Made by a program: the position numbers and the translations under genes | Notes under the pieces: model-generated | What the model saw: only the letters and a program-made list of their open reading frames with translations | What the model was told of the DNA's origin: nothing | Database searches by the model: none | Shown: positions 23,801 through 38,800 of the stretch, in pieces | Layout: the number at the start of each line of letters is the position of its first letter | Numbering within the stretch: position 1 is the first letter of the stretch | Assembly: GCF_037975245.1 (NCBI RefSeq) | Contig: NC_092568.1 | Span: 23,152,501-23,216,500, forward strand | Reading direction: 5' to 3' | Source: Apostichopus japonicus | Taxonomy: Eukaryota > Echinodermata > Holothuroidea > Aspidochirotida > Stichopodidae | DNA length: 64,000 nucleotides

Positions 23801-26800
23801 CACACAGAGGCTTGAATTATCACTTGAAGCGATCGATGTGAAAGAATGTCTCCCTCTTTCCTGTCCGTGGCAGCACTTGACTTATTATTACGACAGTCTC
23901 AGAAGGTATCGAGTCCGCTGAGGGGTCATGAAAGAACGGTACAGTACCTACAGAAGCTAGGAGCTAATCAAGCTGACCTCATATTTGAATATGCAACGTG
24001 GGTGCTATCTGCTCATCCAGAGGATGGGCTTAAGGTGGGTACAATGTTTTCTATATTATGTACTTAAAGTACCAACTAATAATAATTTTAAAACAACTTG
24101 ATGGTTGCTCATGTTCTTTTGATTCGTGAAAGCACTTAATAAGAGATTGACAGATCGGGTTGATGAACTGTGAATAATTATGAATATGAATAAGTCATAA
24201 ACAAATATTTCACAAATTAAAACGTCTGCATATTTGATAGGCGAGATTCCAAGGGAAAATATGCTCCAGATATATCAGTGTAGTGTAACTTTAGTAAGTT
24301 AATGAAAGTTATGAGATTTCTTTCTTCCAGTACACTTATGTATAAATATTGCAAATCTTTGCTGTGTCACAGATATTTACTGAAGATAACTTAGAAGTAC
24401 TTCAATTAGACAGAAGGAAAGTCTTGGACTACCTGAGTCGAGCCGCCCCAAAGCTGGTCATCCCATATCTGGAACACATCATCCTAAACTGTGGCGACGA
24501 GACGGAGGCCTTTCACAATCAGCTAATCCAAATGTATCGAGAAGAGATTGAGAAGCTGATGCCGGAATTTGAAAAAACCCTCCCGGAAGGTAGTCGTCTC
24601 ATTTCTCAACAGTTTGCTGGAGATATACAGTGCTCGTTTCTTTTTTTTTTCTTTTCTTATATATCGTTAATAATGATGAGATATTATTTCGTAGGATATA
24701 GTCACAACAGATCTTTGAACTGATTAGAGAAACGCTATTACCGACTTGTTTGTAGTATACGACAGTTAATTCATTAATCTTGCTTTAAGAAAAGGTCTGC
24801 AATGTTTTTGGAAAGCAGAATGGTATCACTTGAAGAATTTTGAGTTTTTACTTTTTTTCTTGTGCTTTTTGACAGGGCAAAGTTTCACAAGAGCTGGCTC
24901 AGAACCTGGAGAGTTAGGTGCCTTAAGAAAAAAGCTGCTGGGCTTCTTGGAAACATCTGTGAATTATGCACCTAAAAAGCTGTTAGCATTTTTCCCTAAA
25001 AATGGTAAGATGGGTGATTAGTTTGGTAAAATATGTAATGACATTGGAGAATTTGTTATCAATTTCAGATATTGCAAAGTTATCAAATTGAAAACACATT
25101 GAATCGCCACTTTAGACTTTGTAAAACATTTGAAAGTTGTAAGTTGGTTGTTTACCTGATAAACTGAGACTAAACTGTATTGAAATAATAATGGTAGTAT
25201 CGTTACATTGTAGAATTTCACACCCGAAAGGTGCCAACTGATGGCATAGGAACTATACAAAGTGTAATTACTTTATCAATATCCCAGGCTGTTTCCCAAC
25301 TTCCCTTTTTTTAATGCTTACCTACAAAGTATTCTTGAAGGGAAAGCTCGTTCAGATTTGAGTAAAACGTGACAAGATGTTGTGTAATATGCTCTAAAAT
25401 ACCTCTACAGCATTCTTTGAAGAAAGAGCTCTATTGTCTGGGCGAGCTGGGAGGCACGAGCAGGCATTGGCGATCTATGCACACCTCCTTAAAAGTGCCA
25501 GTCTAGCAGAGGCCTACTGTGAACGACATTACAACCCTAAATGTGAAGACAGTAAAGAGGTCAGAAACAATAGAATATTTATCTTCCTGTCCTTTTTTTT
25601 TTTAACCCTTCTTGTTTAATAGTTAAGTACATTTTTAATCCTTAATCATCTAATAGAAAGTGGATTTCCATTTTAAAGAAAAGATCACACTTCCTAAACA
25701 TACCTCCTTCACAAACAAGCACATTTCCTAGCGAGGGTGTGGATAATTGGGTGTTGGGTGGCACTAGTAGCTACTTCGAATATTCACAATGTTGAGACAG
25801 TGTGGAGAGATATGCAAAACTGAAAACTCATTTTTCTTACTTGCCACTTTCAGTTGGGACAAGTTTTTTTTATGTTTTAGATATATTTGGTCCTTTTATC
25901 TGACACTTATATCACTTGTAGGGTTAGTATGGGCAGTATGAATATCCTCTTTCTAGTAGATAAATGTTCATTACGGTGCATTTTGCCACTACAAGTCCTT
26001 TAAAGTGTAACAGATAAGTTTTTTTTTTGTTTTAGATATATTTGGTCCTTTTATCTGACACTTATATCACTTGTAGGGTTAGTATGGGCAGTATGAATAT
26101 CCTCTTTCTAGTAGATAAATGTTCATAACGGTGCATTTTGCCACTACAAGTCCTTTAAAGTGTAACATATAAGTATTTTACATTGCATGGTACTAGCATA
26201 GCAAAATTTGTCCCGATTGGCTGTTTCCATACTTCCTTACATTTACATATCCACTCTACCTACTTTTAAAGTCTTAAAAATATTTGCGAAACTATTTACA
26301 AAACTAGGAACTCTGTCTGTTTTCCATTTGTGTCAAGAAAATATTGATAATACCTTTAAAACCTAAATATTGACAATACCCTTTAAAACCTAAATATTGA
26401 TAATACCTTTAAAACCTAAATATTGACAATACCCTTTAAACCTAAATATTGACATTACCCTTAAAAACCTATATGTCACATCCGTCGGAAAATCTGGGAT
26501 AATTCATACAGAACATTTTCTTATCATTTCTTACCTCTTGCTGGGGATTATTATTAATTTTCCAAATACTTTCTACTTCGAACAGGTTTATTTTAAGCTG
26601 TTTCAAACCTACTTGGACCCACCAGATTCACAGTCTTTCCGATCTCAAACAAGCGTAGCAGAGCCAGAGAAAAATGTTGGAGAGGCCTTGAAAATCCTTG
26701 AAAAACACTTTGACAAAATTGACACTGCTAAGGTAAAAGCTTGAACAACCTATGCTTATGTTTAGGTTTGCCTTGGCGGTATCACACTGTAGATCAAGTT

Positions 26801-29800
26801 TACACCCTGGAGGATAGTTTATTAAAGATGTAAAATAGGATTGTCAGGCAGGTGGCTTGTTTGAAGTATGCAGGAAACTACTTGGAGCTGAGAAGGATTT
26901 AGAGTATCATATCACAAAGATTTGATATTTCTACAATTTTTTTATAACCTGAGAAAGACAGGATGTTTCATCTGAAAGATATTCTTTCAAAATACTTAAC
27001 AATGTTTTGGTTTCACTCAGATTAATGGTTGATGAGGCAAGGAGAAAATTGATGAACTTTACAGGGTTTTTTTTTTTTTTTAAGACAATACAACAGCTGC
27101 ATGGGTGATTGATGCCTAAACTTTCAAGAATAGTTGTCTCATTTCGAAATTATGCTATACCAAAGAAGGTTCCATATTAAATTAAAGGATAACATTCATT
27201 GGTTTTTCGTCATTGGCTGGATTACATGAAATTAATCCAGTCATATATCTGTTAATTTGTTGCAAATTTAGGCCTTTGAGTGTCTTCCAGGAGACATAAA
27301 AGTTGACCACGTCCATAAATTCCTGGGAAAAGTTCTTGAAATCAAGGCAAAGCAGAGGAGAGCAGCTCAAGTGTCTAAGAGTTTATTCTACGCAGAGAAT
27401 CTTCAGGTAAGAATTAAAGATCACAGTGCATGTAATCGCTCAGGGGCGTCATTCTTCCCAAATGCTTCTTTCTTGCAGTTTCGAATTACGTTCCCAAGTT
27501 TATGTTTATTAACTTAAAAAGCTCACGATATCTACAAAGAAAAAGTGCATTCAGTGGCGCTGTACAAAAAAATAATAATAATATTTAGTACAAACGGTAC
27601 CAAAATTTCATACAGTCAAGACATGTCTAAATAAAATGCTTTCGTAAAAGAGGTGAGTTTTTAATTCACGCTTGAAATGTTCAATTGTTTAATCATAAGC
27701 GTCTCTTATAATTAAATTTCAACTTTTTTTTAAGTTCTAGCTTCATCCAAAATCCTCCCAGGAAAACTAAACCCTGTGAGATAACTTGTAAGATCAATAT
27801 TCCCAAAACAATTCTGATTGTATACTGCATGGTGACTTTGAAGAGTCATTTTGACAACAGAGCATGTCTTTACTTCCATTGTTTCAGTCATCCTGCACTA
27901 TTGTAAAACTTGCGGAGGGAATCCAGTGGGAAATGAAATTCAAGTTGCATAAACCATGAATGCTTTTGCAAAGATTTTCATTAAAATAAAATTGTTTTGT
28001 CATACGGTATATAAGCGTCCCCCATAAAATTTCAACTTTTGTAAGTCCTTCATTTCGTGAAGTTGACGCCGGCCGTTTTCGTCTAGCTAACCTTCACCTT
28101 CATCCTGTAATCCGCTAAGTGTCCTGTGAAATTTTGGCTGAATCTTCCTTTCATCACGTCCAGCTCGCCAGTATCTTTTATCTGCTGTGTCCTCCGAAGT
28201 CTGTTTGGTTCCTGGGTAATAATTTAATTAGTATTGATGTTTTCATTACCTAAGTGGAAAACTAAAAAAATGTTTGGTATGAAAATATTACATGTGTTTT
28301 CATGACATTTCATAATATCAGCTGGAACCTCATGGCCAGACAGTAAACAAATGTCAAACAATGCCCTTGGAAAGCCGGATTTTTATCAGATTGTTAAATA
28401 TGCAACAGTTTTAAGAGTTTGGTTGTTGGTTTGAATCATGACTGTAAATTTTTTAAATGGCACCTTAAACCGTGTTTTACCGGCCATTTTGAACCAGCCG
28501 GGCTTGATAAAACCCCACTCCTCTAACCAGTCACTTTTATCAAGTAAAATCCTACTCGTGGCACAGCTTCACGAATGACCATCACATTATATTCTGTTCT
28601 ACTATGAATACGACATTCGTCCCTCATTAGGACACCACACGTTAGAATAGGTCCTGGAGGTTAACCTATGCTCATGAGTGTGTCCTTAAATGCATCTCTA
28701 TATTTGACTGATTTTCTGGAATAGTTTCATTCTGCTGATATGTGTGAAATAAATAGGTTAATTATGGGTACTGGGACAGTAACACTATTGCTTCAAGATG
28801 TAGAAAATATCAAGATAGTTTCTACCACTTCCCCCTCACCCACCCCCCACCCCCCCAATCACCCATCCCCAGGGAGGAACTGGCTTTGACACTGGAAGTC
28901 TTCCTCACCTTGAGTATCATCAGGTCCCATCTGATTACATTTTATATTATCAATCATTTAAGGTTATCAATTATTTAAGGGTGGTCCGTATGTTATTAAG
29001 AAGTCAAAGGGTACTTTTTTCACCTCATTACTTGCAAGCTCATGCCTCAAAACACATCATCATTCTCATATCTGCGATAATCCATCAACCCCTGTAGGCG
29101 CCAACTTCCGTTGTTGTTCTGTTGCTATGAGCAGCTCCCGTAGCAACGAGCATTTTAATGAGCTGTCTTAAGACTATTACTTGTGGAGCAGTCATATATA
29201 TGTGAAATGGGAAGCTGTGTTGTTGTTACACAGTACACATTTATCAGTACCAACATAAGTCAGCACGGATGAAGGATTAAGTATCATGACTATGGCTTTT
29301 TCTATGTATGAATAGTTATTAAAATGTCTGGTGTCGGATATTTCGGCATCCGATTAAAAAGATGAAAGAACGTGCACGGCTGTAGGTGTATGAAATATGT
29401 TACAGGGTTTTTTTTGGACTCAATGAAAGATTTGTATATATTATGTGCTATTTATGGAATATATATGGCTGTGTGTATAGTGAAAATGTTATGTCAGCTT
29501 CTGTATTATTGTGTTACAAGACAGTGATCTGTTGTATGTAAATATTTGGAAGTGCTGATGATGGCTAAATGAAATTGTGTGTGATCTTCAGTCACATGGC
29601 ATGCAATGTTCTCTAAAGGTTCTGACTCCTACCCTTAGAAGAAAATAAAGAAGATAAATATAATAAATAAATAAAGGGATTGGCTCAAGCAGTAGGCAGG
29701 GCATTCACTCTATGAAATTGGTAGACTGTTTGTGGGAAGGATATCATATGATCAGCATGGGGGGATGGGGGGGGTGGGACATCTGCGGTTACGGCATGTG

Positions 29801-32800
29801 AACAGGTATTGTGCATCTGTTCAAGACACTCATAGGAAAATGATTGGATGTCTAAAGGGCCAGAGGGGTTGAAGTTGAACACAATTCAATTTTTGCACCT
29901 TGATTTCGACTACAATCTTAAACTTACGCGTTCATGATGGTGTATAAATGTTTGTGTGTATGATGCCTTCCTTCGATGTAAATATGGTAAACCAAGTAGG
30001 GAAATATAGATTTATTTACAGTTACATCTACTGTCCAAGAATACAAAGAACTATGCTGCCTGGGTTTGAAAATCACATTTTACATATTCACCATGGCTCC
30101 CTCAACATTGGAGACAAACCTGTGTGCAAAAAACTAAGCTTGGGAAAGAAGTATTAACTCCTTGTCTTGTATGGAATTTGATAAAGAATGCCCAAATTTT
30201 TCAACATTTAGGACACAGAATAATGTAGTGTTCAAAATTTTGTGTTGCATTTTCAAAGACTCTGAATTTTTCCTCCCATTGAATACTAATATAGTTCCTG
30301 TGTACAAAACTGCTATACATCTTTACACTTTTATAGCAACATGACCTATTGTATAGCATTTTGCTATGTGATACTGGATAAATTCTTCCCTGTAGGTGCT
30401 GTTTTCTCAGAGTAAGTCTTCCTGATAGACACAATTCTGTGGCCTAATCGGTTCAACTAATTTGCTACACCGTCCATTTCGGCGATGGGGACGTCGGTGG
30501 TTTAACCGTTTTTTTTATGGTTTTGGGGGGTTTTTTTGGCCAGGTATTCTACTTATTGTAGTCCACAGTTTGGAACAGAGAGGTAGCAGACAAAATATTC
30601 TTTGCGAAAACTTGTTTCAATTGTTCAAATGAATCCACTGGTAATAAGCATGATTCGTTCAAATGTGGATTTTGTTTAGGATTATAAATTCCATTTGGAG
30701 GGTAAACAAAAATATAATTTGGTTCCCAAATTAAATATAATTTGGTTCCCAAATTATTTGAGGGTACCCCATGAAATCCCCCCCCCCAACTCTTTATTGG
30801 TCATGCTACTGCCCTTACACGGTAAAGCATGGGGAATGTGGTTTGTTGATATAACCCAAAAGGTGTTCTGTTATTAATAATTTGTTTGTAACAATTACAA
30901 GATCAATACATCCTGTTTATCACCATCTCAAGTTTTCTACCAATGAGAAATGAATGTAATAAGTCATATACTACCAATCTTTGTCCTTCCATCTAAGCAT
31001 TGCTCACAGTGATCCCTGCAGCAGCTACCTTAACCTTCTTCCAGTCTGAACTCAAAAACGATTGACTTCACGGCCGACGAGAACCTATTCTTCTTGTCGA
31101 AACTCTCTTCTCATCAGGAGATGTTGTCATTTTTGGATGAAATTCGCGAAGGTAAAGATACCATTAATGGTATGATTCAGCCAGGTGAACGGCTCCAGGA
31201 GGCAGACGTTGTTGACTATAAAAACAACCGAATCAATTTGAGCTCAGACGCAATGTTTAGATGGATGAATTTTGAAGTATAAATTGTTTGTACTCTATTA
31301 TTCTGTTATTGGAAGGCTCTGTGAGGAATAAAATGACATTCTATCCTTCCTCCTGCTTCAAAAGATGAGTTGAGGTTCTCATCCCTACATTTTTTTTTTT
31401 TCTCAGGCAATTGTGATAAAGGGGAGGGGGGGGGAATGATGTCACTCATGAACCACAATCTTGTCAGTTAAAAATATTTTTTGTGGTATGTGTAGAATAA
31501 TTTACATTGGGGCAGATTACAACTTTAGGTGTGCTCAGTGTGAAATATCCATAAACTTCCATAAATCTAATATTGACTTGCTTATTTGGTCGACGGTATG
31601 TATGCATGTGCGATATGTTTTACGGCATTAACGACCTAATAGAAGCCTCAGTCTGTAATAATCCACTCCTGGAAAGGTTGTGTCCACAGAGTTTATATGT
31701 ATGGACTTTGTTTTATATACAAACCCCCTCCGCCCCCCAAAAAAAATTTATCAATTTAAATTTAGTCAGTGTCCGTCTGACTTTGGTGAACAAAAGTAGC
31801 ACAGACTGGACTTGCATTGCCTTTTAATGGTCGGGTATGGTATAGCAAGAATTCACAAAATGTATGGTAGCTTTAACAGTAACGCTGGAATGTTAAAGTA
31901 CAGTACTGTTTGATGTTGTCGAAATATCATTACTGTAGATCTATTACATGTGGATCATTTTAATACATGATATATCTAGTTCACAATTTATCCCATTAGG
32001 GTGGGATATCACATGTTTGCATGTTTGCATTTATGAATTCTGTTTATCATGGTCGTCATTGTAAACAGTCTCCTTGAAGTGAATTACTCGGAAGAATTTG
32101 ACCTAATAGTGCTTATCACATATTTAATAGTAAACAAAATCACGTCATTAAACATGTTGACTAAATCGTTACCCAGGGTGTGCCGATGAACTTTAGGAAT
32201 GCTCACATCAGTGTGGTTTAACCAATTCCGGTTTTCCACCATTATGTTAGTGCTACAGTAACATGTTGTGTGGGTTGTGATGAATGATTATTAACACCAT
32301 ACACTTTTCAGGTAAATTGCACCAACAATAATTTGGTCACTTTTTTCAATAATTCCATTAACGTACCTTATCTTCAAAGTACTTCTTTGATAATTAAGTC
32401 CTGGGATACAGTTCTGGTAAAGAATTGGAAGGAAACTATCGGCTCATATTTTGGTACAGCGCTGTTTAATACCATGCATTAGTTTTGGTTTAATGTGTAC
32501 TGCTGAAGACTAAATTCTGTATCCCATGAAGGCCCTCCTCTAGGGATGTGAGAAAAGTGAAATTTGTTATTTCAATCAATTTCTGATCAAAGTAGAAGTA
32601 AATCCCTTTCAATTTGCTATTAGACTGGAATTGCATTTTGAATCTAGACTTGCATTAGATTCACTGACGATTTGTTAAAACACAAATATCACTCTACATC
32701 TAAATGCGTGAAACACTGCCAGTTTTCATTTGTATACGGATAGATCTGTTTCAATTTTGGATTGTGAACTTTTCCTTCTCGGGCCCCACACAGTTTAGAC

Positions 32801-35800
32801 TCCATTTAATGGAGTATGCTAAATTGTGATCATTCACTAAGCACTAGCTGCTTGTACACAGAGGTGACCATGTTTATTAATCTCTGAGGTGATGTGTTTG
32901 CTGCTAGTCCTTTACTGAAACGGAAAACATTTCAAAGATGAAGTGAATAAAAAAATAAATCTTGATAACATGCAGATAAACATGAGCGGCACTATTGCTA
33001 TTCAACACTTTTCTTGGGCACATTTTCATTTCTAAGTGCAGAATACAGACTAGGATATGTTGAGTGGAATTGGTTTCAGCATTTTCTCCCCTCCCACCCC
33101 CCCCCCCCCTCGCTCCCACTTTCCCTCATCTGAAAATGTCCTACCCCATGTTCCAGTATCCCCATCAAAACATCAAGGACTGTAAATTTCAAGTTACAAC
33201 ACTACCACGGTAAAACTAGTTGGATACAGACATCTTCTGTCAAGATTAATGTGCCTGTAGTTAATTGTTTCCTCTCCACCGACCAGCTACCCCCATTTGG
33301 AGGAGAATAGAGTCTTAGTGTTGTTCTTGCCTTACTTCTTTACTCATATAATTTATACTGCTATTACCACTATTCAGATCACATTCAGATCACTGAGTTT
33401 TCACATGTTCTCATACCGATCCTGCAATTTCCCTACCAGACAGCCCTTATGGTTGACACAGCTCATGAAACTAATGCATTATATTAATAACAACACCACT
33501 TCTCTCTGTGTTAACCTGCTCTAGACTTTGTATTACCCTGCTCTTGACTTTGTATTACAGTAGCTGCTCTCGACTTTGTATTACCCTAGTTGCTCTCGAC
33601 TTTGTATTACCCTAGTTGCTCTCGACTTTGTATTACCCTAGTTGCTCTCGACTTTGTATTACCCTAGCTGCTCTCCTCTTTGTATTACCCTAGCTGCTCT
33701 CCTCTTTGTATTACCCTAGTTGCTCTCGACTTTGTATTACCCTAGCTGCTCTCTTCTTTGTATTACCCTAGCTGCTCTCCTCTTTGTATTACACTAGCTG
33801 CTCTCGACTTGGTACTTCCCCAGCTGCTCTCGACTTCATGTTACAGTAGCTGCTCTCCACTTTGTATTACCATAGTGCTCTTGACTTTGTATTACCCTAG
33901 CTGCTCTCCTCTTTGTATTACCCTGCCCTCATTGTTCTCTTTAATGCATGCCCTTCGTGTCTGTAATTATGTATTCCTCCATTCACTGTGTGTTGCTTTG
34001 TTCAAAGTGTTATGTCTCTTTTGTTTTCTTATTGACGGACTATGCAATCTATAGATATCCACAGCTTTAGTTATAATTAAAGAAGCAAACCCAACCGTCT
34101 TTATTAGTCTATATGGTAGAGGTACTTGTTATTAACATTTTCCAAAACAGTTCAGAAAAGTTTTTTTTTTCCAGTTTGAAGATAACACAGTTTTTAGTAG
34201 TTGCTCATGCACTGCTAGATAAGAGAAATGCTAGACTTGCACAACTAGTGGCTGATTGTGGTGCTAACATATATAAATCTGATTGATATTACTCAGATTT
34301 GCCCCTGAAACCAACTTAACCAAATTATTCCAATGTTTCTTGGTTCTGATGCCATAAAAAGTTTTACCAATAATTTTTGTTTTGTTTCATACACAATGAA
34401 ATGTTATCCTTTTTGAAGGTTTTCAGGTTTTACAATGGCCTTGAATGTGTTTATTCATAAGTCTTCTCAAAGGGGAAGATGTATGCTAGGCTGGTTGTGT
34501 CTCTCACAGCAGTTATTAACATTGTGTTGCATTGTGCTAGTGCACAAGGTCTTCACTGTATTATATACAGTTAGCTTTGTACTATTATTTATGAATGCAT
34601 TACCTGGCAGTATCATTGCGTCCAGGGTTAGATCTCTTCATTAATCAAGTTAATAAGATACTGCTGCAGGATACAATAGGATGTCCACAATGGTCATGTG
34701 AGAGTCAAGGTTCCCTGTTAGTTTGTACTTCTATATTTTAAATAGAGGCTGTTTTAATTAATCTTATGATACTCAGTTCCAAGCATCCCAATGACGTCAC
34801 ACAGTCATTTCATGTTGTATCTTTCTGTAACTACAACGTACAGTACACATATGTTGGAAAGTACAGTATATTTAATGTGTGAGGATTTACACATACATTG
34901 CAATAGGATATGATCTCTAAATAGAAAACCTTTGTGGCTTGTCTATTAGGTCACTGCCTGTATAACCAAGTAACATTTAAATAAAACAAATTGAAGTAAG
35001 ATTCAAGAGATCTCTCCTTCAATAATTACAAAGTTTGTATATATACTACTAGTGATAGTGCAACCTCATGGTGCCATTATGATGTGCAGTCGTAGACTGA
35101 AGCAGTCATATAGTGTAGCAGAACTATAAAAGGACCGATATGATAGCGCCCTCTACTATGTTGGGCTTGGCCGGAGAGCCCCATCGTTGACATTCGAATC
35201 TGCGGTTAGTTGTAAAACTGATGGTTCTTTTAAGAGTAGTCCATATTTTGAGACATTTAGTCAGCTTCATAACACTTGATTTGAAGATATTTGTACCTCT
35301 TCTCAGTATCATTACATATGATGTCACTTTGAATATTTGAGGATGCATTAGCAAAATGAGTTCATAAAATAAAAGAATGATGATTAATATCGATGTTGCT
35401 GATTTTCAGTCCTGCTTTCTGTCTTTTGTCGCCCATTGCCGCCCATTGCATTGATTGTTCTAACGTTTACATAGTTCCAGCTCCACACATTATTAACTGG
35501 CGGGTACGACGCATACCATCACAATCAAACAATGCCGCAGTACAGCAGTGAGTCACCATTGTGTTTACACAGCTTCGCTTGGTTTCACTTTGAGTCATAA
35601 ATGATATTAACGAATCATAATCAGACAACAAAGCAGAGCTGCTGTTGTGAACTATCTACTTTTATACATCGGCACTGTTCCTTTTTTCTCCGTTTCGAGT
35701 TATATCTTGTAGTTAATCGTCGCCTTAAGGATCTTTATCCCTGCTTTTGTCTACTGGGTCGAGTCTGCCCTACTTTGACTTTTACAAAGAGTACTAAAAG

Positions 35801-38800
35801 CAAGTGAATTGATAGGTGTTTGGCTTCTCCCAAACCAGTCAGAGGCCCGATCTAATTATACTAAAACAGAAATTTATGTTCGTAAATGGGAGATCTCCAG
35901 ACGGAGAGTCTTTTAGCCGCTGTCATGTAGAACAGAATAAATAAAGGAGAGAGTGACAGGAAACAAAGAGAGCCCAGACCACTTAGAAGTTTTAATTTTG
36001 CTGTCAAACATTTAATTTGTATTTAACATGATGCCTGCTGCAAATTTATCAGAGAATAATATTAATTATGGATAACAGTGGTAGGGGGGGGGGGAGGTTG
36101 GGGTGATATAAATATGTCATAACTCCTCTTAAATATACTGGAAAAGCTACTGTTTTATCATTCTTCTTTGTTAATTGACTCTCTCTCCGAATAGAAATGA
36201 TCATTTGTCCCAATTCAATGTGTAAGAGCAATTTTGGGAGCTATATAAACTCCAGCAAAGTACTTTCAGAAATTTTAAGCATTTTTTACCATTCAGACAT
36301 GCAGAGGTAATTTGCATATGATGTTTAATGTTTTTAGCATGTGATTGTGCTCAACTACCTTCTACTTTTAGTCTTCCATTGGTATAAAGTATAAATAGTA
36401 CATCATATGACAATAACTGATGGTGTAATACCTATGAATATAGAAACATTATATCATGCAGGCTGCAGTGTATGTCTTTTTAATGTGATTTAAGCTCTAG
36501 TCACTTGTACAGGCTGGGAATGAAAAACACGCCCAAACTTCTGCTCAATATGCTGGTAGATTCGCGTGACAGACTACACCCTCAGTAATTAAGGTTTTGT
36601 AAGTTAAAGTAGTGTGACAATTTAAAGCCGTAGTGTTAAAATTTAAAGGCCACAGAATAGTAACTAAGCCAGCTTTCAGCTGTGGATCATTTACACAGGT
36701 ACACGAGAAGTTAACTAAAGAGCAGAGATTGTTCTGCACACCAGTTCTCAAGTGGTTCATTGACTGAGCATTACAACTTATACAACTGTGTATTATGGAG
36801 GAACTTCAAACTGTCATTTGATACAAGCACAAAGCCTAGAGACAAGATACTTTATATGAAAAACTAATTAGTGCAGAAATAATGTTCAAGTTTTTTTTTT
36901 TTTTTTTTCATGCATAATTTTTTATTTTTTATTAAGCTTTAGAGTAATTCTAACCATCTTGATATGTAAACTAATAGCTTGTGCTTCTTCTGTAACATAT
37001 TGTGGATCATGCAGAAATGTGCTGGCTAATTATGGCATCACAAATTAGATTAAAGAGAATTACGTTTGTGTTTGAGACATGCAAGGAATGGGTTATGTTT
37101 CACCCCTTATGGTGTTTTGCCAACTTTGTTTATCCGTTCCTAACTGCTGACATCTAGTTTATATCTGATTTAAACATTGAACTAAATTTGAACTCAGACA
37201 TTTTGTGTGAACTTTGAAAACTACAGTTTGTTTCGTCAATTTATCAATTAAGACTTTAATAGTTTTAACATGACCAAATTTAAGAAATAGTATGCTTTAA
37301 ATCCTGAAATCAAGTCTGGTGAAGCAATTTTCGACCACCTCAAATCAACAAAAGCGTGTCTGTCGACCGATGCTACTGAATTACGTGTTTACTATATTCT
37401 TTCTCAAATTTGAAAATTTGAATGCATCATTTAGAATTTCTCAAAATTTGAAATTAATAAAACTCATTTTGATATATAGTGCATAATTTGTGTCCTAGGA
37501 ACCGGAAGAAAAATGCCTCCAGCCAATTTTTTAATAAATCTGTTTTATTTTTATTGAATCCATTTTCATGAATCATCGTTTCCAGAGCGTCCTTTTCTCT
37601 GCTCCGGTAATTACAGAGTTTACAGTGATCATTCTATCTCATTGTGCACTGTAACACAGTGGATTTAAATTAACAGTTGTGTACTCTTAAGGCGGCCTAT
37701 TTGTGGCAGTGTCAACTCTTGACACTTCTCAGGGGCTCTCTTCTAACTCTGTGTTAAATAGAGCATACAGACAAAGGGAAAGGAGATAACATTCTATATG
37801 GGACCTTCGTTTGGAAATTGCATCCATATATCAAGTCAATTAACATTCCCGCACTCGCTCAACAAACTATATTGAGTTGATTTTATTCCCTCTACTGTGT
37901 AGAATGTTTTCGAAACATTTTCAGATTATTTTGTGGTTAGTGGAGACACAAAGATGTATTTATTTTTCTTTTCCCCTATGTTGTCTCATTGTATCTTCAG
38001 GACAGCATCGCCGTGCTTGCACGATGACTGTCCTTAATTAAGAGATGTCGGTTTGATATTTACTGATCATCAGTATTCCTCTGATTTAGTTCAAAATAGA
38101 CAGTCTAAACACAGAATATCTATTTACACTTGAAGAATTAGGCAAAAAAAGCCAGATTACTACAAAAATTTGTTTTTCACAAGGTCACCATTTTACTCAA
38201 GAAATTAAGAATGCACCACCCAGAAAATAAAATGCCAGGTGAAAATGTGAGGAAAATGCAATGGCATTGCAGGTAGTAGGATGATGCATTGTTGGGGTGG
38301 ATTCAAATGGAAAACATTTCTACTTGTACAGTTAGAAGCAAGGATTACAAAATAAGACGTAAAGGTGTAGATTATGTTTTCTGCAGCATTAAATGACATA
38401 TGACTATTGCCATGACAACAAGTTTGTGACATTTTAGAGCCACACTGAGCAACTAAACTAGGACCATGTGGGTAAGAAACCTCAGTGCCCTTTCTTTGTT
38501 AGATGGGGTGTAAATGACACTAATTGGTACTAAAATAAAAGCCTCCATGGCAAAATTGGAATGGAGAATTTATTATTATAAATTAATGTAACAATAAGGT
38601 TGATGATTTGTCTGACAGAAATAGATATTGTTCATTTAGGAATGTTAATAAAAAATGCCTTGGATGATACCATGCTGCAGAAAGATGAACGTTGCTTTCC
38701 TCTGTTGACCGAGGTCTCTCTCTTTCTCTCTCTCTCTCTCTTATACATAATTAATGCCTAACAGCTTTACTTGTAAGGTTTCAGCTGGTTGTTTTCAATT

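Noticed and set aside
31045-31282. The 31-kb ORF as an alternative last exon of VPS39
   Set aside because: Exon 18 ends in phase 0; from the canonical acceptor the phase-0 reading stops after six codons, so the long frame cannot be joined to VPS39.
33758-34054. 98-codon plus-strand ORF rich in Cys, Ser, Pro and Leu
   Set aside because: It is the translation of the 26-bp minisatellite and has no independent support.
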